Source of the DNA: Actinospineispora eucalypti
GTDB lineage: Bacteria; Actinomycetota; Actinomycetes; Mycobacteriales; Pseudonocardiaceae
DNA: 64,000 nucleotides
Assembly: GCA_014208095.1 (NCBI GenBank)
Contig: JACHMT010000003.1
Span: 682,001 to 746,000 of the forward strand
Direction: 5' to 3'
Positions 1-9,000 of the stretch are shown in pieces. The notes beneath the pieces were generated by a model that was not told where the DNA came from, made no database searches, and worked only from the letters and a program-made list of their open reading frames with translations. Made by a program: the position numbers and the translations under genes. Position 1 is the stretch's first letter, and the number at the start of each line of letters is the position of its first letter.

Positions 1-3000
1 TGCACCAGGGCGTTGACGACCGCCACGATCGGCGTGGCCACCGCGATCGACCCGACCAGCCAGCCCAGCGTCTGCGCCTGCTGGGCGAACGCGGTGGCGA
101 TCCGGTAGCTCGCGCTGATCGCCACGACCAGTGCGGCGGAGCGCCAGGCGGCCAGCCACGGCCGGGTCTGCATGCCCTTGAGCTGGTTGGACAACTGCCG
201 GCGCAGCACGTAGCGCCAGACCAGCACGCCGGTGGCCAGCGAGGCGAGCAGCGCCTTGAGGGCTATGTGGTTGGGCAGCGCGGCCAGGGTGTTGATCGCG
301 TCGCCCAGCCAGCCGTGCAGGATCGGCGCGGCCCAGGTGGTCCCGGCGGCCAGCGCGGTGACTGCGGCGACCCGGGCACTGGTGTGCGCCCATAGCGCCC
401 GGAGGCTTTCGATCAGTACCCGCAGCGGCGGTGCCCTGGCCTGCCTCGGCGACCACACCGCGCGGATGGCCGCCGCCGTGGCCACGCCGGCGAGTCCGAT
501 GCCGACCCAGGTCAGCGGGGTGCCCGCGCCCAGCACCGCCAGCCCGACACCGACGCCGGCCAGTCCGGCCGCCGCGCGCACCGTGGCCCGGCGGGTTCGC
601 GGGGACAGCGCCTTGCGCAGGCCCAGCCGCGCGGACAGTCGTGCGGCCCAGCCGGCCAGGCCACGGCCGCGCGCCGCCCGGTCCAGCGCCTTGGCGAGGC
701 GCTTGTCCGCCTTGGCGTCCTTCGGGCCGGCGGGGTTCCTGCCGGCGGCGTTGCCGCTGGCGGCGTTCGGCCGGGGGGCGTTCTCGTTGGCGGCGTTCGG
801 CCGCGGGGCGTTCCCGTTGGCCGGCTTCGTGGCGTTGGTGTTTCCGGGGGCACGGGCTTCGCGCACCTTGGCCTCGGCGGTCTTGCGGGCGGTGGCCAGC
901 GCCGCCTTGGCGTCGTCGGCGGCGGCCTGTGCGGCGTCTCGGTCCGGCCCCGGACCGGCCCGCCGGGTGTGACGCTCGGCCGCCCGGGCGGCGGCGGCCA
1001 GCCGGGCCAGCGCCCGCCGCTGCGTGACGAGTGCCCGGTGCGCGCGCCACCGCTGCGCGAGGTGCCGGGGGAACGAGGCCGCCGCCAGTTGGTTGCGCAC
1101 CGCGCCCCGGTAGACGAGCGCCTGGAAACGCAGCTCGTCGACCAGCGCCTTCGCGCCTCGCCAGGCGTTGCCGGCTTGGCCGCGTACCGCAGTGGTCCAC
1201 CAGGTCGCCTGGAAGCGGAGGGCGTCGGCCCGTGCCTTCGTGCCCTGCCAGGCCGCGCTGGCCTGGCCGCTGATGGCGGTGGTCCACCAGATGGCTTGGA
1301 AGCGGAGGGCGTCGACGAACGTGGCCGCTCCGCGCCAGGCCGCGCCGAACCGCAGCCGGGCCGCGGTGGTCCACCGGGCGGCCCGGAGACCCAGTGCGTT
1401 CCCAGTGGCGCGCGCGCCTCGGAGGATCGCGCCGCCGAGCGCCCTGCCGGCCCTGCCGGACGCCCGGCCGGCCTTTCCGGTGGCCCGCCAGGCCCTTCCG
1501 GCGATCTTGCCCATGACGCGGCCGGCCTTGCCGAACTGCCGAGCACCGGCGCGTCCGCCGCTCGCCAGCGCGCGGCCGACCGTGGCCAGCCACGGCCGTT
1601 TGGCCAGCCACCGGGCGAGGGCGGCCAGCCCCAATGCACCGGCCGCCGCGCCCACCCAGGTGAGCCAGGCTGGCCACGCCGGCGGCGGGGGAGCGCGCGG
1701 GGCGGTCGGTGGTTGGGCCGGCGGGGTGGCCTGGGCCGGGGGTTGGGGTGCGGGCGTCGTCACCGCCGGCGGTGCGGCCGGGGCGGTGACGGTGAGCGGC
1801 AGGCCGGTTCGGAGCTGGGTGAGCGGTCGCCCGGCGATGGCCCGGGCGTTCCACTCGGCCAGCTGGCGCCAGCCGTTGCCACCGCTGGCGTCCCGGATGC
1901 CGAAGCGCTCGGCCACGTGCCACAGGCCTTCGCCCCGGCCCAGCGCGTAGCCGCCCGACCAATCGGCCGGCAGGTTCAGGGTCTGGCCGGCGATGATCTT
2001 GTTGCGGTCATGGAGCAGCGGGTTGGCACCGGCCAGCTCGTCGGGGTGGATGCTGAGGCTCCGGGCGAGCTGGTTGAACCGGTCGCCGGGCAGAACCAGC
2101 ACCTGGGCCGGCCGCGCGTTCGTCTGCCCGATCGCGGACGGCTCGGTTGTGGTCGGTTCGGTCGTGGTCGGCGCGGGCGACCGTGCCTGAATCCCCGACT
2201 CACCGTACCCAGATCCCCGACTCGCGGTGGCGAGGTCCGTGGTCTGGGTGGGGTGGGACGTCGCGGTTGGTGCGGCGTGTGCGGCCGGGGTGAACGCGGC
2301 CGCCGGCGCGAGGCTTATGGCTACCGCGGCGAGGCCGGTCAGCAAGATCTTCCGCAGCCGGCCGGGGGTTCCGGTTTCGGGGGTCAGCGGTGTGGTGGAT
2401 GCGGCCTTGGCGGCGCCCGTTTGGGCGGCAGCGATGTGGGTGTCCACCGAAGCGGGGTGTTCGGTGGCGGTGAAGAAACTCTTGAAGAAGTTGATGGCGC
2501 GACGGGTCAGCGGTGGTCCTCGGCCGGGCTCGGCCAGAACCCTGCTGTTCTCGGCGCCGTCGGCGGCCGGTTGCACGCGGCCGGCCGGTTGGTCCTCGGC
2601 CCGCGTGGGTGCGGAATCCGACGAAGCGCCGGACGAGCCGCCGCCGATGCCGTTCCCACCGCCGGCCTGGGCGGACGAGGCCGGCGGTACGCCGTCGTTT
2701 CGCGGCTGCGCCGGCAGGTCCGAACCGTGGCGCCGGCCGCCGTCCCGATCGCGCGCCACAGGCAGGTACCCGGTTATCGGGGCGAGGTCCTCCCGCCACT
2801 TGCGGGCCTCGTCGGCGGCGTCCCGGGCCTGGACGGCCCGCGCGAGCAGGGCGTCCACCTGCCCGCGGTTCTCCGCGTGCCGCCGCTGCCACTCCCGGCT
2901 CAGGTAGCGGGCGGGGGAGGGAAGCGCGGCGTACACCCGGTCAGCCTCGCGCTCGGCCGCCGCGGCTTGCGCCAGGTATTCGTCCTCCCTCAGGGCAAGC

Positions 3001-6000
3001 ACCTCGTCCGGTGTCGGCCGCCGGCGCTGCTCGAGGTGAGCCCAGATCTCGTCGGCGGTCGCTCGTTCCCGCTCTGCCTCCGCTCGCAGCGCGTCCACCT
3101 GGGCCCGGTTGTCGGCGTGCTGGCGCTGCCACTGCTTGCTCGGGTGGCGGCCGGGAGCCGGCAGGTCGGCGTGCAGCGCGGCGGCCTGGTCCTCGAGCTG
3201 GTCGGCGCGTTGGTCGGCCGTCTGGCCGGCGCGGAACAGCGCGCTCGGGGAGCGCACCGCCAGGGACGTTTCGGGGCGTTGGCGGGCCAGCTCATCGGCC
3301 TGCCCCCGGGAGTCCGCCGCCTGGGTGCGCAGGTCGGCGACCTGGCCCCGGTTCTCCGCGTGCTGTTCGCGCCACTGCTGGCTCGGGTAACGACCGGGGG
3401 CGGGGAGCTGGGCGGCGAGGTCGTCGGCCTGGCGTTCCAGTTCGTCCGCCTGGCTACGGAAGCCGAGTTCGAGGTCGGCGAGCTCGGCGTCCAGTTCGGC
3501 GGCGGCTCGATCCTCCGTGGTCAGGTGGTGGTCGAAGTCCGTCCGCTTGCGCTGGACCTCCTCGCGCCACCGGGCCTGCTGGTCCTCCACCGACATGCGG
3601 TTCCAGCGCCACACCGAGATGCCCTCGGGGCGCGGCAGCGCGAGGTTGGTCGGGCCGGCGGCGTGGAGGTAGTTGGTGGCCACGTCCAGCAGGCGCTCCT
3701 CGCCGGCGACCACGATGCCGCCCTCGTCCCAGGAGGTGCGGCGGCCGGAGAGGACGAACTCGATCCGCCGGTTCACCGGGTGCCAGTTCCGCAACAGCAG
3801 CGGGGATGCCCACCAGGTTTCCGGCGCGGATGCCTGGAAGACCGGGCTCGTCGGGGTGAGCGGCTGGTTCGGCAGCGCGCCCGGGAACGCCGGCCCGGCG
3901 GCCGAGGCGAGGGTCGCGGCCTGCGCGACCGCCGCCCGGGTCGCCGCCTCCACGGGTGTGGCCGGCCGGTCGTCCAGGGTGAGGTCGGCGGCTGTCCGGG
4001 GAATCGCGTCGCCGGGCAGGAGTTCGCCGGCTGTCCGGGGAACGGCGTCGCCGGGCGAGAGTTCGCCGGCCGCCCGGGCCGAGGCGTCGGGCGCCAGGCG
4101 GTCGAGGGACGTCCGCGCCGGATCGCCGGGCGCTGTGCGGTCGGGGGAGGTCGGGCCGCGTTCGGGTGCGTCGAAGTTGAGCCTGCCGTTGGCCGGGGCG
4201 TTCGCATCGACCGTCTTCACGACCTCGGCGGCCCGGACGGCCGGTGCCTCGTGTGCGATCGGGTTCAGCACCCGCAGGGTGATCGTCAGCGCGGCCACGC
4301 CGCCGGCCGCCCAGTTCTTGGCGCGCTGGGCCATGCGGCTCAGCGGACTTGGCGGATCGCCCGGCCCGGCCCGCGCCGGTCTTGCGGTGATCGAGCCGGG
4401 TTTCGGTGGGCCGGCGTCGAGCTCCGGGTTGGGGGCGTCCTCCGGGCCTCGGGTCCAGCCGGGCGTCTCGCCCTTCGGGCGGTGGAGGTACGGGACGTCG
4501 GTGTCCCGGTCCCGTTCGATCCGGTACCTGGGTTGGCCGGGAGCCCGTTCCGGGGCTCTGGCCAGGGCATTCACCACCTCGTCCGGGGTCACACCGAGGT
4601 GGTCGGCGACATCCTTGACGGGCACCCCGGATTGGCCCGGTGTGGTGACCTCGTCGATCCGGTCGATCAGCGGGCGTTCGACGGGGCTCGGGCGTTCCGG
4701 CCGCAGTTGGGTGCGGGCCGCCTCGGCGCGTCGCTGGGCCGCTTCGTCGGCCAGCCGTTGCCCGGCGGACGTCAGCGTGGGCGCGGCGTCGTCGATGACC
4801 CCGGACGCGGACCGCTCGGGTGCGGCCCGTTCGCTCGCCGGACCGCCCGCGGTGCCGGGCCGCTCGGCGGCCAGTGCCGGACTCGCCTCGGCGCCGGGCC
4901 GTTCGGCCGGCCGCACCGGTCCGACGGAAGCACGCTGGGGGAGCAGCCGGCTGAGACCGGTGGCGTGGCCGAGGGCACGGAACGGCGCCAGCTGCACCTC
5001 CAGCGGCACCATCGCCGCACCGGCGAACCGGCCTGACCGCTCGGCCACGCCGTTCAGCCGCGCCGCGTTGGCCAGCGCCGTGTCCCGCCGGCCGAGGTCG
5101 CCCGCCACCTGTGCCCGCTGCGCGCGCACCAGTTCCACGTCCGCGGCGGCCCGCGCGCCGGACCCGAGCCGTCCGGCGGCGAACCCGGCGCCCCCGCCGA
5201 CCAGGGCGGGGATGGTGAGATCCTCATAGAGAGTCATCACCGGGTTGACCGGTTTGCCAGTGGCCGGGTCTGTGCCGGTCCAGTAGTCGTGCTGGACCTT
5301 GGACCAGTCCTCGTTCAGCACGGCGTCCTGCCACCGGTCCCAGCTGCGGTGCGCGGCCTGGATGATGCCGCCGGTGAACGGGTTGGTGCGGGCGATCTCG
5401 TCCAGCGCGCCGGCGTTCGGCGACCGTTCGACCAGCCGGCCGTCCGCCGTCGGAACCTCGCCCAGCGAGCCGCCGTCGGCGAACTTGTTCATGGTCACGA
5501 ACGCGCCGGCGTTGTACAGCTCGGTGCCGGCCGCCTGGACCAGGTGCACGGCCATCTCCGGTACCCCGGTGACGAAGTCGACCGCGCCGTCGCTGATCCG
5601 GTCCACCGCGCCGGGCGGGTCGGCGGGTCGCGGGGGTCCGTAGCCCATGGCCTCGCGGGCGTCGGCCACCACCGGGGCGCCCCGGACGGCGTCGCCCAGG
5701 CCGTCGTGGTTCAGCCACTTGATCGCGCCGCCGACCGCGTCCCCGATCGCGCCGACCCGGTCCGCGAAGCTGCCCGGACCGAGCTCCACCATCTGGTCGA
5801 CGGCCTGTTCACGGGACATCTCGGTCGCGGCGCGGAGCTGTGTTCGCTGCTCCGGGGACAGCCGGCTCACCCAGGGCGAGGAGCCGTCGGTCCAGAACAG
5901 CGAGTTGCCCGCCGCGCGGGCGGCCTCGGGGGTGCCGGCCTTCGCCCAGATCACGCCTTCGGGCGTGCTCAGCACCGCGTTCTCGAACTCCTCCGGGGTC

Positions 6001-9000
6001 TGCAGCGCGGCGATCTTGGCTTGTTCGTCCGGGCTGAGCTGGTCCCACAGGCGGGTGGTGGTCTGGTCGGGGTGGCCGAACACCGGGCCTTCCCGGGCGT
6101 TGTCCAGCAGGCCGCGGTGCCCCGCGAAGTCGGGCAGCCGGGCCGCCGCGTTCTGGGCCAGCTGGATGTCCGGGTACATGCTGGACGGCAGCCGCGCGTC
6201 GCCGAGCTGGTTGGTCAGGCCGCGCGGGCCGCCCTCCACCGACGCGTAGGTCAGGTCGGCCAGCCCGGCGGTGTCGGCCAGCGCCTGCTGGTATTTGACG
6301 TCCCGTTCGGTCTCCGGCATGGGCAGGCCGGTGAGCAGTCGCTGCGCCCGGCTCCGGCGGTCCGCGGCGGCCGCGATGTCGGCGGCGAACTTCGGGTCGC
6401 CGGACCCCTGGGCCAGCAGGGTGTCGATGGTGGTCAGCCGGTCCCGGGCGTCGGCCCGGTCGCCCATCAGCTGGTTGGCCCGCTCGTACGCCTGGCGCTG
6501 CCGCTCGCGCAGCCCGTCCAGCTCCTGGTTGAGGGCGTCCGCCTGGGCCTGCGTGCCCGGGTGCTCGTTGAACGCCTTGATCCGGCGGCCGATGTCGTCC
6601 ATCAGGCCGGGCAGCTCCGCGACCTCGGGGGTGGCCAGGTAGTCCGCGAGGTCGCCCTGCTTGGCCACCGCGTCGGCCTGCAACTCGGTGAGCCTGGTCT
6701 GGGCCTTGTCGATGTCCTCCGGGGTCGGCGGCCTGGCCGGGTCGTAGCCGTCGACCAGCGCGGCGATCACCTTCGGGTCGGTGGACGGCCCGATCTGCGG
6801 TGCGTCGGTGTGGTTGCCGGGCACATAGGCGGCGCGGTCCACGGCGCCGAGCAGGTCCTGGGCGTGCTCCCAGCCCTCGTACCCGCTGTTGTTCGCATCG
6901 GCGAGTGCGTTGATCAGCTCGGTTCGCTCCGCCGGCGTGGTGCCGTCGGCCTCGGCGGCGGCCAGCGCCTCGTCCAGCCGGGGCAGCTTCGGCGCCACCT
7001 GACGAATGCCGTTCTGGTTGTCGGTCTGCGCGCCCAGGAAGGCCAACCCGCCCCGCATGGCGTTGGCCGGGGCGGGGGCGGTCAGCGCCTGGTCGTACGC
7101 GGCCCGCTGGTCCGCCGGCAACGCGAGGCGCTCGGTCTCGCTGAGCAGCGGCATCGGAGTGTTCTCGCCGGGTAGCGCCGGTGGGCGCTGGTAGCTGGGG
7201 TCGAGCACGCCCACCTGCGCCGGGGTCAGCGTGCGCCAGGGCTGCCGCTCGTTCGCCGGATCCGAGCCGCGGGCGGCCGGGTCGGCGGCCGACCAGCCGC
7301 CGTCGAAGTCGAGCAGCGTGCCGCCTTCGCCCTGGCCGGCCGACTCCACGAAGTGCGTGCCGTCGGCGTTGCGGCCCGAGCAACTGCCGCCGGTGCCGTA
7401 CAGGCAGCCCGCGCCGCCGCTGCCCCGGGTGTCGGCGTAGTCCAGGAACACCCCGCCCCCGCCGCCGAACGTGGGCTTGTAGGTCTGTTGCCCCTGGGGG
7501 GAGGAGACGGTCACGCCGTCCGGGGTCCAGACGTTGCTGATGGTCAGGTCGCCGCCGTCGTCCGGGCCGGTGGCGAACCGGTCCTGCACCCGCACCGGCT
7601 CGTACACCTTGGCCGGCGGGGCGTCGTGCTGGTCCTCGTAGCGGACCCCGCTGGGGGCGACCACCACGGAGCCGTCCGGGCGGGTGATCATGCAGGAGCC
7701 GTTGCACTCGCTGCTGCCGCCCCAGCCGTCGATGCTGCCGCTGAGGTGCACGTCGCCCTGCTGGTCGGTGTTCACCACGCCCCGTTTGGTCGGGTCCATG
7801 ACGTAGGAGCCCGGGCCGGTGGCGTCGATCTCGGCCCGCGTGCCGCCGGTCTGGCTGGAGGCGTCCACGGTGCCGTTGCGGGCGCCGCCGCTGTGGCCTT
7901 CGGCGAACGTGACGTGGCAGTCCCCGTCACCGCACCTCAACCGGGCCGGGCTGCCGTCCGCGCCCCGGGTGGATGCGGTCACCGGCTGCGCGTTGCCGCC
8001 CTGCCCGGAGAACCGGTCGCCCTCCCGGGTGGTGAAGTTCCACGGGCCGGTGCCCTCGGGGCGGACCGTGCCGGGAGCACCGGTGACCGCGTTGCGGTCG
8101 GTGAACGTGCTGGTGCCACCCGTGCCGTCCGGGCCGCTGCCCTGGACCGTGTGCACGTCGCCCTGGCCGTTGCGCAGTTCGCCGGTGCCTCCGCCGGTGA
8201 TCACGGGGGCGGCGGCCGGGTCGGTGCCCTGCCGGACGGCGCCGCCGTTGTTGGTCTTGGACCGCCGGCCGAAGCGGTCGCTCACCTGGCCGTTGCCCCC
8301 GTGCGCGAGGTTGGCCCCGCCGGTCTCCTCGTTGCGCTCGAGGTTCACCGCCGCGTTGGGGCCGGTGTCGCTGCCGGTGTCCGAGCCGGTGCCGCCCTTG
8401 CCTCGCACCTCGCCGTCCACGTGCCCTTCGCCGCCGTCCAGGCCGCCGTTGATGCGCTCGTCGGGGCCTTGGACGCTGAAGTCGCAGCTACCGCCGCCGA
8501 GCCGGCCGCAGCCGCCGGTGGCGCTCGTGCCGTCGGCGCCGGTGGTGCGGCCGCCGCAGCCGGCGAAGCCGCCCACGTTGCCGCACTTGCCGGCGGCGGC
8601 GTGCGAGCCGGGGGCGGCCGGCGGCTGGTCGCCGGCGAACAGGCGCTGGGTGACCGCGCCCTTGGCCTTGCGGGAGGCCTCCTGGGCCTCTTCGACGGTC
8701 CCGCCGTTGTCCAGGGTCTGCGAGTAGGCGGCGGCGCCGGCGCCGGACACCTGGCCGTTGGCCGCGAGGCCTTCCAGGGTGATCTTGCCGGCGGCGGACT
8801 TGGCGGCGGCCAGGGCCTCGTCGTGGGTCCGGGGCCTGCCGTCCGGGCCGGGGGTGTTCAGGGTCTCGTTGTAGACCCGCTCGGTGACCTCGCCCCGGGC
8901 GGTGGTCAGTTCGAGCCAGCCCGCCTCGCCCATCTCCGGGTCACCGCCGTCGGTGTCCTCGGGGAGGTTCTTGCTGGCGTCCCGGGTGGCGGCGACCGCG

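Noticed and set aside
969..5036. Plus-strand open frame of 1,355 codons
   Set aside because: Antisense to the second giant, which carries clear LysM and repeat motifs on the minus strand here.
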